DNA of 64,000 nt from Haloterrigena gelatinilytica (lineage in GTDB: Archaea > Halobacteriota > Halobacteria > Halobacteriales > Natrialbaceae), in assembly GCF_013342145.1 (NCBI RefSeq), contig NZ_JABUQZ010000001.1, positions 3,782,001 through 3,846,000 on the forward strand, written 5' to 3'. The number at the start of each line of letters is the position of its first letter. The first letter of the stretch is position 1. The translations under genes were made by a program, and so were the position numbers. Under the pieces are notes generated by a model. The model was not told where the DNA came from and made no database searches. It worked only from the letters and a program-made list of their open reading frames with translations. Below, in pieces: positions 8,143 through 16,872 of the stretch.

Positions 8143-9606
8143 CTACCCGCGCAACGGCACCAGCAACAGCACCGCGCCGAACGCGATCACGACGGCGCCC
8201 CCGGCGGTGCCGATCCCCGCGAACGCGCCCGACCGCAGCGCCTCGAGGCCGGCCGCAAGCAGGACGGCGCCCAGCGCCACGCCGACGGCGACCGCGGCGT
8301 GGAACAGCTCGAGGCGGCGGGTGTCGGGGAGGTGGCCGAGCTCGGCGGTCAGCCCGAGACCGAACGTCGAGACGTCCCAGACGAGCAAGGCGCCGGCGAC
8401 GGTCGCGAACGTCAGGACGGGTTCGCCCCCGCCCAGCCCGATCGCGACGAACAGCAGCCCCGTCGCGGCGACGGCCGGGCCGGTCGCTCGAGTCGGGAGC
8501 AACTCCAGCCCGTCGGCGAGGACGGCGGCACCGCCGACGACGAACAGCGCCAGCGGTCCGGCCAGCAACAGCGCGGCGACCGGCGCACCGGAGGTCGTCA
8601 GTCCCCAGGCCAGCCGCGGGACGCCCCGGACCAGCCCGAAGAACAGGAGGACGGCCCAGACGACGCCGACGACCGTGATGGCGACGCCGACGGTCATCGC
8701 GACGGCGCTCCGGGTCGACTCGACGCTGATCTGACGGGTCAGGCGCCGCGCGGCGCCGGCCAGCGTTCCGGCGAGTGCGGTTCCGAACCCGACGGCGACG
8801 AGCGGCCAGACGACGAACGGCGACGACAGCCGCCGGAACAGCGCCCCGAGGCCGAGCTCTCGGACGACGCCGCCGAGCCCGCCCCAGGTCCAGAGCGCCG
8901 TCAGGACGATCCCCAGCACGGGGAGCCCGAAGAGCGTCCACCGGAGGCCCCGGTGGACGAGCTCCAGTCGCGCCCCGAGGCGCTCGCGTCGGGACCGGGG
9001 CGTCAACTGTCGGAGCGGAAGCCGTCGGTAGCCGACCAGGATCGCGGCGGCGGTCGCCCACACGACCGCCAGGAAGCCGAGAACGGACATCAGCGGCGCC
9101 GCCGGCCCGGTGACCCACTGCAGGGCGACTCGGCCGACCAGGGCGACGGCGAGCAGCACCGCGACGACGATCGCGCTGACGAGCATCGAGACGTAGGTCG
9201 CGGCCGCGCTCTTGACCGCCCGCGCGACGTCGTCGCTCCCGACGTCGGCCCAGGCCGCCGCGACGCCGACCAGCGAGAGCGCGCAGGCGGCCACGACGAA
9301 CAGCGCCCGGTCGAGGAACGGTCCGACGACGACGAGCACCGCGAGCGCCGAGCCGGCGGTCACCAGCAGGAGGTGGCCGACGAACAGCCGGGCGAAGGAG
9401 TCGCGCTCGAGCAGGGCGACGCCGGCGACGGCGCCGCCGGCGACGAGGGCCAGCGTCGGCAACAGCGACGGCTCGCCGGTCCGGATACCGATCCCGCCGA
9501 CGACGGCGACGACGACGAGCGTGGCCACCCAGAGGCTCGCCGCTCGCGGTCTGCCCTCGTCGCCGATCGCCGACGGACTGTCGAGGCGCGGGCCGGCGAT
9601 GGCCAT
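8143..9606 (-). CDS. polytopic membrane protein of the MoxR/DUF58 operon (DUF7519-like)
   Basis: A 487-residue protein with about 12 hydrophobic segments rich in A, V, G and L. It begins MAIAGPRLDSPSAIGDEGRP and ends with a short charged tail. Its ATG directly abuts the stop codon of the DUF58 gene, and moxR follows about 60 bp downstream, so it is co-transcribed with both. The position and composition match the haloarchaeal DUF7519 membrane proteins seen in MoxR operons. No catalytic motif is visible; a role as the membrane platform for the MoxR/DUF58 pair is inferred from context. Confidence 0.7.
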   Translation of the reverse strand: MAIAGPRLDSPSAIGDEGRPRAASLWVATLVVVAVVGGIGIRTGEPSLLPTLALVAGGAVAGVALLERDSFARLFVGHLLLVTAGSALAVLVVVGPFLDRALFVVAACALSLVGVAAAWADVGSDDVARAVKSAAATYVSMLVSAIVVAVLLAVALVGRVALQWVTGPAAPLMSVLGFLAVVWATAAAILVGYRRLPLRQLTPRSRRERLGARLELVHRGLRWTLFGLPVLGIVLTALWTWGGLGGVVRELGLGALFRRLSSPFVVWPLVAVGFGTALAGTLAGAARRLTRQISVESTRSAVAMTVGVAITVVGVVWAVLLFFGLVRGVPRLAWGLTTSGAPVAALLLAGPLALFVVGGAAVLADGLELLPTRATGPAVAATGLLFVAIGLGGGEPVLTFATVAGALLVWDVSTFGLGLTAELGHLPDTRRLELFHAAVAVGVALGAVLLAAGLEALRSGAFAGIGTAGGAVVIAFGAVLLLVPLRG

Positions 9607-11181
9607 CTACCGATCACCTCCCCGTCGCGGCGAGGCGCCGTCGCCGTCGGCCGAGACCGCTCCCTCGCGTTCGGCTCCCGCGGAGTCGTCGGCCGGCGAC
9701 CGCCACGCGTACTCGGCCGTCGCCGATTCCGACTCGCCCGTTGCGGACCCCGTCGAATCTACGCTCTCGGGCTCGGGTGCGGTCTCGCTATCTGCCCCGA
9801 ACTCGCCCTCGCTGCCGGCTTCGCCGCCGTTCCGGCCACCGCCGCCGGATCCGCCCGAGAGGCGAGCGCTCGAGAGCCGCGCGTCGGCCGTGAAGGCGTG
9901 TTCGATGAGGACGGGCAGCGGCGTCCCGCGGCGCCAGTCGAAGGTCCGGGCGCCCAGCGCCTGGCAGCGGGCCAGCCGGGTCCGCCGCCGGAGCTGTTCG
10001 TACTGGCCGCTGACGGTGTTGGCCGGGACGACGTCGGGCGAGAGCACGACGACCGGGAGACCGCCCCCGCGCCAGCGCTCGACCGCCGTGACCGACCGGT
10101 CGTCGAGCACCGGCGAGAACAGCGCCACCTGCGCTCCCGCCGGCGCGAGTTCGAGCACCTTGCGGACCTGGCGGGGCAGTTGCCCGCGGTCCTGTCTCCC
10201 CGAGGACGTTCGCGAGAACCGCCCGCTCGAGGACTCGTCCGCCGTCGCCGAGCGGACGACCTCGAGTGCGCGCGTGCGCTGCTCGCGGCCGCTCGCGGGT
10301 TCGATCCAGTGGAGGCCCGCGGGCCCGTCGCCGTCGCGACCGATGACGGCGACGCCGACGTCGTGGCCGTGGCCGAGCAGATCGGTCAGCGTCCGGATCG
10401 CCGCGTAGGCCGCGAACTCGACGGCGGTCGGGCGGCCGGGCCCTGCGACGACCGCGTTGGACGGGCGGGCGTCGACGACCAGCACGACGGTCGCCGCGAC
10501 CTGACGCTCGTAGTCGATCGTCGCGAGCGTCCCGCGTTTCGCGTAGTGACGCCAGTCGATCCGGTCGGCCGGATCGTCCGGCCGGTGCTCGCGAACGGAG
10601 TGGAAGGAGAGCCCCTCGCCGGGTCGGTCGGTCGTCAGCTGTCCGATCCGGCCGCGCCCGACCTCCTCGATCGGCGGCGCGTCGGCGTCGAGCCGACACA
10701 CCAGCCGGTCCGCGCCCGCGGTCGACAGCCGCGTCGTCGCGACCGCGCTCGCGCCGAGCCCGCGAACGCGACACTCCGGCGCGTCGAACTCGTACTCGCC
10801 GCGCCGGGCGACGACTATGTACTCGAGGCGGCGTTCCTCGCCGGGCTCGAGGGTCGCGCCGGCCCGCGGCGATCCCTCGAGGACGGCGAGTTCCTCGGGG
10901 ACCCCGTCGACGAGTCGACAGTCGGTGACCGTCCGATCCGACTCGTTTCGAACCGTCAGCGTCACGGTGACGGGGCGGCCGGGCGCCGCCGGCGTCGGCG
11001 AGACCTCGCGGACCGCCGCGAGTCCCTCGGGCACCGAGACGGTCGACAGCGAGCCGTAGGCCACGTAAACGAGCGGGACGATCGCCGCGAGCAACAGGAC
11101 GGGGCTGGCGTCGAGCAGGCCGGCGAGGACGAGTACCACCGTCGCCGCGATCGCACCGCGCCAGCGCAGCCGTCTGCTCAT
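9607..11181 (-). CDS. DUF58 domain protein (vWA-like, MoxR partner)
   Basis: A 524-residue protein. Two N-terminal membrane helices (about residues 8-45) are followed by a beta-rich CARDB-like segment (VTVTLTVRNESDRTV). The DUF58 core is marked by SVREHRPDDPADRIDWRHYAKRG, with the Arg-Asp-Trp signature at about residue 205-215. A vWA-like fold follows (VVLVVDARPSNAV, about 245). The last 90 residues are a disordered Ser/Glu/Gly tail. DUF58 proteins are membrane-anchored partners of MoxR ATPases. The start overlaps the stop of the gene before it by 4 nt, indicating translational coupling. Confidence 0.85.
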   Translation of the reverse strand: MSRRLRWRGAIAATVVLVLAGLLDASPVLLLAAIVPLVYVAYGSLSTVSVPEGLAAVREVSPTPAAPGRPVTVTLTVRNESDRTVTDCRLVDGVPEELAVLEGSPRAGATLEPGEERRLEYIVVARRGEYEFDAPECRVRGLGASAVATTRLSTAGADRLVCRLDADAPPIEEVGRGRIGQLTTDRPGEGLSFHSVREHRPDDPADRIDWRHYAKRGTLATIDYERQVAATVVLVVDARPSNAVVAGPGRPTAVEFAAYAAIRTLTDLLGHGHDVGVAVIGRDGDGPAGLHWIEPASGREQRTRALEVVRSATADESSSGRFSRTSSGRQDRGQLPRQVRKVLELAPAGAQVALFSPVLDDRSVTAVERWRGGGLPVVVLSPDVVPANTVSGQYEQLRRRTRLARCQALGARTFDWRRGTPLPVLIEHAFTADARLSSARLSGGSGGGGRNGGEAGSEGEFGADSETAPEPESVDSTGSATGESESATAEYAWRSPADDSAGAEREGAVSADGDGASPRRGGDR

Positions 11182-12032
11182 CGGTCCGCCACCTCGCGTT
11201 GCCCGTCTGGCCCGTCCGTTTCGGGAGGATCCGCGCCGCTCTCGTTACTACTGTCGGCGTCCTCGGACGCGAACCGCGGCCGCGGCGGTCGCGGCCCGCG
11301 GACGGTCGCCGCCGGATCGACGGCCCGCTGGAGTCGGCCGTCGGCACCGCGCCGGAGTTCCTCGAGTCGCGGTTGCAAGACGGGCTTCGTCCGGGGGGCC
11401 GACTGGCCGGGGACCGACGGGAGGACCTCGTCGGCGGCCCCGGCGACGGCACTCATCGCCCGCCGACTGCGCTCGCGGGCGACTCGCTCGGGGAAGAGCC
11501 ACGCTCGGAACCGCTCGCGCAGCGGTCGATCAGGGGGGTCGATCGACGGCTCGAGGACGCTCGCGGCCAGTCGGTCGTCGGTCCACGAGCCGTCCGCGAG
11601 CGTCGCTTTCGCCGCCTCCCGCGACTGGCCGCCCGCAACGAGGGCCTCGCCCAACGCCTCCCGGAGCGGCGGGCGAACCACCTCGAGGCCGTCTTCGACG
11701 GTCTCGCGGTGGCGCGCTCGCTCGCCGGCTCGCTCGATCACCGACGCGAGCTCGTCGCTCGAGAGTTCGGGGGTCCGATCGCTCCGCTCGGGGGTCGGCG
11801 CGGCGAACGAGTCGCCGGGCGCCCACGAGACGGGCGGTACGTCGGCCGTCGTATCGAGCGCGCCGCGGATCTTCGCGCCGCCGACCGCGATCGCGACGAG
11901 CGCGAGCACGAAGACCCCGAACGCGACGCTCGCCGTCCACGCCCACACCGGCTGCGCCTCGAGGCCGAACAGGAGGCCGGCCGCGACGAACGCGATCCCG
12001 AGGACCACGAGCAGCCACTCGCGGCGCGTCAC
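11178..12032 (-). CDS. DUF7269-like membrane protein of the MoxR operon
   Basis: A 284-residue protein starting at a GTG at 12032, which overlaps the stop of the DUF4129 gene in a GTGA arrangement. Two transmembrane helices lie at about residues 5-50. A soluble, mainly helical, charged cytoplasmic region follows, containing SSDELASVIERAGERARHRETV and WTDDRLAASVLEP. The final 50 residues are rich in P, S, D and E. Haloarchaeal MoxR operons often carry a protein of this layout, named DUF7269. Its function is unknown; the tight coupling to the DUF58 and DUF4129 genes suggests one membrane complex. Confidence 0.65.
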   Translation of the reverse strand: MTRREWLLVVLGIAFVAAGLLFGLEAQPVWAWTASVAFGVFVLALVAIAVGGAKIRGALDTTADVPPVSWAPGDSFAAPTPERSDRTPELSSDELASVIERAGERARHRETVEDGLEVVRPPLREALGEALVAGGQSREAAKATLADGSWTDDRLAASVLEPSIDPPDRPLRERFRAWLFPERVARERSRRAMSAVAGAADEVLPSVPGQSAPRTKPVLQPRLEELRRGADGRLQRAVDPAATVRGPRPPRPRFASEDADSSNESGADPPETDGPDGQREVADR

Positions 12033-12976
12033 GGCCGTTCACCCCCTGGATCGCGATCGGTCGCGTCGTCGACCGTCGATCCGTTCAAATCATCCGCGTT
12101 ATTCGTTTCATCCGTGCCGCCTCCGTCGGCTGCGCTGGTCGTGGTGCCTGCGTTGTCCGTCTCGGCTGCGCCGCCCTCGGTGTCCGCGTCGTCACCACCG
12201 TCGTCAGACTCCGTCTCGAGGAGCGCCGCGTAGGCTGTATCGGCCCGATCCCGGACGCCGCTCGAGAGCGGGCGGCGGCCGTACTCGACCTCCCGAAACA
12301 GCGTCGTCAGTTCGTCGACCGGCCGGTCGGGGTACCCCTGCTGGCGGGCGGCGCGCTGGACCTCGCCGGGCGTGTAGTGGCGCCACCGGCGGGGGGCGAC
12401 CCGTCGGGCGAAGGCCCGCCACAGCTCGCGGAACGTGAGGCGTTCGTCGGTCTCCGGCGCGGTGTCGGGCGCGGCGCCCGTCCGTTCGACGAATTCGTCC
12501 CCGTCGCCGTCGTCCTCGAACTTCTCAGGCTCGTCTTCGCCGCGACCCCGATAGAGCAGCGCCGCGACTCCGAGCGCGGCCGCGACGACGGCGGCTCCCC
12601 GCGGCCCGTCGACGACGTAGCCGGCGGCGACGGCGGGACCGGCGGCGAGGACGCCGATGACCGCCGTCGACGGAACCCGTCGAAGCGTCTCGAGCCGGCG
12701 ACGGCCGATCGCGAGCCCCGCGCCGGGAGCGCGGCCAGCCAGCCGCCGAACGCCGCGGCCAGCGCCCTGCCGGATCGGGCAGCGACGAGGCCCACGCTCG
12801 AGCGGCCGCGAGCCGCGCGCGGAGCCAGTCGACGACGCGCTCGAGGCGGGCGACCAGCCCGAGGAGTCGGTTGACGATCCACTCGAGGGCGTCGTCCGCG
12901 GCGTCGCCGGGGGACGGCCGCGCGTCGAGGATCGTTCGACCGCTCCGGACGGAGGTGACGCCGAGCGCCAGCGCAC
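12029..12976 (-). CDS. DUF4129 domain protein, C-terminal part after frameshift
   Basis: The meaningful sequence in this frame begins near 12730 (LAIGRRRLETLRRVPSTAVI). It continues with two membrane helices (IGVLAAGPAVAAGYV and AAVVAAALGVAALLYR) and then a DUF4129 domain: LTFRELWRAFARRVAPRRWR, HYTPGEVQRAARQQGYP, LTTLFREVEYG. The Asp- and Thr-rich tail of about 70 residues is typical of haloarchaea. The N-terminal part of the same protein is in another frame (12525-14381). The first residues of this frame, upstream of about 12760, are not family-like. Confidence 0.75.
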   Translation of the reverse strand: MRWRSASPPSGAVERSSTRGRPPATPRTTPSSGSSTDSSGWSPASSASSTGSARGSRPLERGPRRCPIRQGAGRGVRRLAGRAPGAGLAIGRRRLETLRRVPSTAVIGVLAAGPAVAAGYVVDGPRGAAVVAAALGVAALLYRGRGEDEPEKFEDDGDGDEFVERTGAAPDTAPETDERLTFRELWRAFARRVAPRRWRHYTPGEVQRAARQQGYPDRPVDELTTLFREVEYGRRPLSSGVRDRADTAYAALLETESDDGGDDADTEGGAAETDNAGTTTSAADGGGTDETNNADDLNGSTVDDATDRDPGGERP

Positions 12977-14381
12977 CGAGAGTCAAGAGGGCGAGGGTGC
13001 CGGCGGCCCGTCCGTAGAACGCCTCGACGGCGAGGACGACCAGGGTCGCCCCCGTCGCGCCGAGGACGCCGGCCGCGCCGCGCCTGCCGTGAGTCCGGGC
13101 GGCGACGACGGTCAGTCCGACGACGGCGACGCCGAGAACGACCGCGACGCTGCCGTACTGGCCGGCGAGACTCACGGTCTCTGTCCGATCGGCCGTGCTG
13201 ACCGTGATCGCCGTCGTCGGGTCGACGGGTAACGCGAGGGCGAGACGGCCGTCGTCGTCCGTCGTGCCGATTCTCTCGCCGCCGACCCGCACCTCGGCGT
13301 CCGCGACCGGCTCGTCGTCGACGGTCGCCTCGAGGACGCCGGGGCTTCCGGGGATCGGCGCCAGCCCCTCGGGGGAGAGCGCCACCTCGAGCAGTCGGAC
13401 GTCGACGGTCGTCGTTCCGGCGAAATCGCCGCGGGCGACGCCGAGTTCGAACGATTCGGTGCCGTCGTCGGGGACGTCGATGACCGCGAGTCCGTCCGCG
13501 TTCGTCTCGCCGACCTCCTCGCCGTCGATCGTCACGCTCGCGTCGGCCATCGGGACGCCCTCGATGGACGCCTCGACGGTCACTGACTCGCCCGGGTCCG
13601 GCTGTCCGCGAACGGCGATTTCGACCTCTCCTTCGACCTCGTACTCGACGCTGCCGTTGTCGACCTCGTCGACTTCCTGAGCGCTCGCGAGCGCCGGCGC
13701 GTTCGCCGTCGAGTCGGTCGGCAACGGGCTCGGACTCGTTCCCGGGCCGGCGCCGAGTAGCGCGGTCGCGGACGCCGTCGCGCTCGCCGTCTCCGCGGTC
13801 CCCGAACACGCCGGATACTCGTCCGACTCGATGCGGACGTTCAGGTTCTCGACGTAGGGGACCGTTCCCGTCACGCGCCCCTGCTCGTCCGTTTTCCCGA
13901 CGTAGTCGTCGTCGTACCAGACGTCGGCGCCGGCGACGGGCTCTCCCTCGTACTGGACCCGCGCCGTCACCTCGCTGCCGGGCGTCGGTTCGCGGTCCAG
14001 CCAGATCGCACACGCCGATGTGGAGGGCCCGTCGCCCCGCTCGATCCCGCGGTCGACGCTGTCGTCGGGTTCGGCGTCGCGGTCGCCGTTCTCGAGCCAG
14101 TCGAACTCGGTCCACTCGAGCAGTCCGTCCCAGTTGATGTCGAGATTCGGGATGCTGTCGGGGCCGTCGCCCTCCGGCTCGGCCGGGGCCGATCCCGGAT
14201 CGACGTTCGGGTTCGTGTCCGGGTCGGCATCGGGATCGACGTTGGCGTCGGGACTCGTGATCCCGCTGCCGGCCGGGGCGAGAAACGCCGCGAGCACGAT
14301 CGCCAGCGCCGCGAGCGCGACGACCGAGAGCTGTCGATAGTCGGGGCCGTCGTCCGTCGGTTCGTCGGGGGGATCTGGCAC
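12525..14381 (-). CDS. DUF4129 domain protein, N-terminal part with Ig-like repeats
   Basis: It starts at a GTG at 14381 (MPDPPDEPTDDG). A signal-anchor helix spans about residues 17-37. An Asp-rich linker follows, with an EF-hand/dockerin-like segment DINWDGLLEWTEFDW at about 80. Three carboxypeptidase-regulatory-like beta repeats come next, each with an EPVAGADV- or DGRLAL-type turn (about 125-190, 235-300, 315-370). Two or three membrane helices lie at about 385-450. Family-like sequence stops near residue 535 (WASSLPD), where one or more indels at about 12730-12790 move the gene into the frame of 12029-12976. The external beta domains probably sense or bind at the cell surface. It is the first gene of the MoxR operon. 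Confidence 0.75.
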   Translation of the reverse strand: MPDPPDEPTDDGPDYRQLSVVALAALAIVLAAFLAPAGSGITSPDANVDPDADPDTNPNVDPGSAPAEPEGDGPDSIPNLDINWDGLLEWTEFDWLENGDRDAEPDDSVDRGIERGDGPSTSACAIWLDREPTPGSEVTARVQYEGEPVAGADVWYDDDYVGKTDEQGRVTGTVPYVENLNVRIESDEYPACSGTAETASATASATALLGAGPGTSPSPLPTDSTANAPALASAQEVDEVDNGSVEYEVEGEVEIAVRGQPDPGESVTVEASIEGVPMADASVTIDGEEVGETNADGLAVIDVPDDGTESFELGVARGDFAGTTTVDVRLLEVALSPEGLAPIPGSPGVLEATVDDEPVADAEVRVGGERIGTTDDDGRLALALPVDPTTAITVSTADRTETVSLAGQYGSVAVVLGVAVVGLTVVAARTHGRRGAAGVLGATGATLVVLAVEAFYGRAAGTLALLTLGALALGVTSVRSGRTILDARPSPGDAADDALEWIVNRLLGLVARLERVVDWLRARLAAARAWASSLPDPAGRWPRRSAAGWPRSRRGARDRPSPARDASTGSVDGGHRRPRRRSRRRRRLRRRRAAGSRRRRGRARSRGAALSGSRRRRA

Positions 14382-14665
14382 GTCGTAACACCTCGAGTTG
14401 CTGGATCGCCGGCGGCGGTCGGTTCAGGGCGGGATCGATTCGGCGTCGAAGCGGCCGGCCCGCGGAGGGGCGGACCGACCGGTCGCGTTCACAACGGAAC
14501 GGTGGAACCTGCCGGTTCATTAAGGTATCCACCGCGCCCGATCGCGCTCGATTTTCCACCGAAGTATCTCGTCGAACGTTCTCGGGCCGAACGGCGCCGG
14601 TGAGATGACCGCGATGAAAGAGACGATCGAAACGGTCTATGAACGTCGGATCGACGTTCGAGTCC

Positions 14666-14881
14666 TTACCGTCGGGCCTCGAGTTCGGCCTCGAGGTCCT
14701 CGAGGCTCATCTCCTTCATCGAGAGCAAGACGAGCAAGTGGTAGACGATGTCGGCGGCCTCGTAGGCGACCTCCTCGCGGTCGTCGTCTTTCGCCGCGAG
14801 CACGAGTTCGGTCGACTCCTCGCCGAGTTTCTCCAGCACCGCGTTCTCGCCCTTCTCGTGGGTGAACAGCGAGGCGGTGTA
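14666..14881 (-). pseudogene. hisE: phosphoribosyl-ATP pyrophosphatase (HisE) lacking its N-terminus
   Basis: The frame encodes [63 protein letters not shown] and a final EAELEARR. That is about 71 of the roughly 95 residues of HisE, which hydrolyses phosphoribosyl-ATP in step 2 of histidine synthesis. The MazG-like EExxE and ExAD metal-binding motifs are present. The first 20-25 residues (start codon, the ELFAVIEDRK-type helix) are absent. Upstream the sequence switches directly into the DUF151 gene, which reads in a different frame. No usable start codon precedes it. Confidence 0.75.
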
Positions 14882-15336
14882 GATACGTTGCGAATATCCT
14901 CGAGTTGCTCGAACTTTTCGCTCTCGTCGCGGCCGTCGGCGAAGACGTCCTCGGTGACCTCGATGGACGCGTTGGTTCGGGCTGCAAGCGCCAGCGAATC
15001 GCTCGGTCTGGCGTCGATGACGGTCTCGCCGCGGGGCGTCTGGACGTGGAGGTCGGCGATGTAGGTCCCGCCCTGGCCGTCCTCGCGTTGCTCGATCTCG
15101 TTGATGACGACGCGATCGATTCGGCTGCCCAGTTCCTCCATCACGTCCAGGAGGAGGTCGTGGGTCAGCGGACGACCGATATCGTCGGCCTCGAGGCCGC
15201 GGGCGATGCTCGTCGCCTCGTTGAAGCCGATGAAGATCGGAACCACGTCGTCCTCGCCCTCGACGGCGAGGACCACTACCGGAACCGGTCCCTCCGGAGT
15301 TCCCGCGACGCGAACCGCGTCGATAGAAGCCTGCAT
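14716..15336 (-). CDS. bifunctional nuclease (DUF151) family protein with corrupted C-terminus
   Basis: It starts at ATG 15336 ([17 protein letters not shown]). Residues 1-150 are a complete DUF151/bifunctional nuclease domain: [64 protein letters not shown] and [15 protein letters not shown]. The family includes nucleases with a beta-rich fold. After QLEDIRNV (about 14890) the frame continues for about 57 residues of non-homologous sequence that is hisE read out of frame. The true stop is missing, lost in the same junction that removed the hisE start. Confidence 0.8.
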   Translation of the reverse strand: MQASIDAVRVAGTPEGPVPVVVLAVEGEDDVVPIFIGFNEATSIARGLEADDIGRPLTHDLLLDVMEELGSRIDRVVINEIEQREDGQGGTYIADLHVQTPRGETVIDARPSDSLALAARTNASIEVTEDVFADGRDESEKFEQLEDIRNVSTPPRCSPTRRARTRCWRNSARSRPNSCSRRKTTTARRSPTRPPTSSTTCSSCSR

Positions 15337-15619
15337 ATCCTGACCCTCGCGTGCGAGGGAGAAAACATGTCCGGTCGCGAATGCATGCACGCGAGCGCGT
15401 CCCGACCGCCGGGCGAGTGGCGCGCTCCGCTCGAGGCCGTTCGGCGGTCGCTCGACTCGATGTAGCTGATGCGGGTAGCGATCTCAGGTCGCCGTCGCAC
15501 TCGCTCTCGAACGTCGGCGTCGTATCGACCAAGCACTCGAGCGATCGCTCTCGGTGCGTTGTGGGTAGAAGAAACGAAGTCACGTGCTGCCGCTTCTCAA
15601 CGACACTGTGAGTCCGTAG

Positions 15620-15814
15620 TTAGTTGCGGACGACGTTCGTCGCGCGGGGGCCCTTGGGAGCCTGTTCGATGTCGAATTCGATCTCGGTTCCTTCCGTGAG
15701 GTCCTCGCCGCCAACGTCTTCCATGTGGAAGAACACGTCGTCGTCGGAGTCGTCAGTCTCGATGAAACCGTAGCCGCCTGTGTCGTTGAAGAAGTCAACC
15801 TTACCGTTTGCCAT
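15620..15814 (-). CDS. cspA: cold-shock domain protein
   Basis: A complete 64-residue cold-shock domain. It has GKVDFFNDTGGYGFIE (RNP-1-type KGFGFI variant) and DVFFHMEDV (RNP-2-type VFVHF variant), ending with an acidic strand and a short NVVRN tail. It binds single-stranded nucleic acid and works as an RNA chaperone. The frame is open further upstream, but the ATG at 15814 gives the exact family length and lies 27-34 nt after a TATA-like box. Confidence 0.93.
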   Translation of the reverse strand: MANGKVDFFNDTGGYGFIETDDSDDDVFFHMEDVGGEDLTEGTEIEFDIEQAPKGPRATNVVRN

Positions 15815-15840
15815 TGCGACTAAACGAAGTGGGAATACAC

Positions 15841-15848
15841 GGTTAAGT
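15841..15848 (-). promoter_or_regulatory. TATA-like box of the cold-shock gene
   Basis: On the minus strand ACTTAACC lies 27-34 nt before the ATG at 15814, the spacing expected for a leaderless haloarchaeal transcript. Confidence 0.45.
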
Positions 15849-15882
15849 GTTCCGCATTCGTCCGGAAAATATTCTATCAGTT

Positions 15883-15901
15883 GTTGGAATATCATTCCAA
15901 C
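15883..15901. promoter_or_regulatory. perfect inverted repeat upstream of the cold-shock gene (candidate operator)
   Basis: GTTGGAATATCATTCCAAC is two perfect 8-nt arms around ATC. It lies about 70 bp before the cspA ATG and 35 bp upstream of its TATA box, in an AT-rich patch. The placement suits an activator or repressor site. No adjacent regulator gene points to the binding protein. Confidence 0.45.
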
Positions 15902-16089
15902 TCGGATCTGGATGTCAATTTGTCCACGCACCATCGGTTATCCGGAGAATCGCGTCCGATCCGTCGGACTGCCGCGAGGCTTCTGTGGAATCCCCAGTTC
16001 GAGCGAGGCGCCGTGCCGTTCGGCGTCGGCCTCGGCGCCGAGACGCGCCTCCCGACGAGGCTTTACGTCTCCTCCAAGTGCTAGCTCCT

Positions 16090-16755
16090 GTGGATTCTAA
16101 CGATGTTCGGCGTCAGTGGGCGGAGCGATCCGGCGAGTACTCACCGGAGTACTACGCCTACTACGGCCCGAACGAGACGAGCGACGCTATTCTCCGGACG
16201 CTCGAGCGATTCGTCGATCCGACCGCGCCGGTTCTGGAACTCGGCTGCAGTTCGGGCCGCCATCTCTCGCATCTCTACGAACACGGGTTCGACTCCCCGG
16301 TAGGGATCGAACTCAACGCCGACGCGTTCGACGTCATGGAGGACCACTACCCCGACCTCGCCGCCGACGGCGAGTTCTATCTCGACGCGATCGAAGACGT
16401 CGTCCGCGAGTTCGACGACGACCAGTTCGGCGCGGTCTACTCGGTCGAGACCCTCCAGCACCTCCACCCCGACGCGGAGTGGGTCTTCGAGGAGCTGGCC
16501 CGAATCACGGACGACCTCCTCATCACCGTGGAAAACGAGAGCGAACTCGAGGAGCGCGAGACCGAGCGCGACGAACCCGAACACACCGGGTCGACCGATC
16601 CCGAAGTGAGCTATGTCAACGACGACTTCCCGCTCTACTACCGCGACTGGAGCGCGATCTTCACCGACCTGGGGTTCGACGAAGTCGACGTCCAGACGGG
16701 CAAGCGGGACACCATCCGCACGTTTCGAACGACGGCGGACGCGACCGATCGCTGA
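16090..16755 (+). CDS. class I SAM-dependent methyltransferase
   Basis: A 221-residue protein. SAM-binding motif I is VLELGCSSGRHLSHLYEHG (about residues 40-58), followed by the acidic ribose-binding residue in VGIELNADAFDVM. Motif IV lies near AVYSVETLQHLHPD. This is a Rossmann methyltransferase of the Methyltransf_11/25 type. The substrate is not evident. I chose the GTG at 16090 (MDSNDVRRQWAERSGEYS) because upstream sequence in this frame is not protein-like and an ATG at 16103 is out of frame. Confidence 0.8.
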   Translation: MDSNDVRRQWAERSGEYSPEYYAYYGPNETSDAILRTLERFVDPTAPVLELGCSSGRHLSHLYEHGFDSPVGIELNADAFDVMEDHYPDLAADGEFYLDAIEDVVREFDDDQFGAVYSVETLQHLHPDAEWVFEELARITDDLLITVENESELEERETERDEPEHTGSTDPEVSYVNDDFPLYYRDWSAIFTDLGFDEVDVQTGKRDTIRTFRTTADATDR

Positions 16756-16872
16756 CTGCCGGGCGACCGCTGCGTAGCGTTCGACCGAAGACTATCGTTC
16801 TCTCCGACTACTACTCCCGCTGGCTGACAGCCGATGGGTTCCCCGTGCTGTCCGTGTGGCCCGTCGATCGAC

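Noticed and set aside
8101-12438. A 1445-residue open frame on the plus strand
   Set aside because: It is antisense to the well-supported DUF7519-like, DUF58, DUF7269-like and DUF4129 genes. Its residues are R, G, D and Q rich, as expected from reading GC-rich coding DNA on the opposite strand. It has no domain or start signal.
12307-14559. A 750-residue minus-strand frame overlapping the DUF4129 gene
   Set aside because: It is a frame-shadow of the gene, dominated by Arg and Gly. Only a segment around ALAAAFGGWLAALP might belong to the true protein, bridging the frameshift.
14605-14865. A plus-strand frame starting [24 protein letters not shown]
   Set aside because: The first 24 residues look protein-like, but the rest is antisense to hisE and turns into Arg/Pro/Ser noise, with no promoter or homology that I can see.
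14666-15336. DUF151-HisE as a genuine fusion protein
   Set aside because: The two parts are in different reading frames, and each lacks a terminal element. A functional fusion would need a shared frame.
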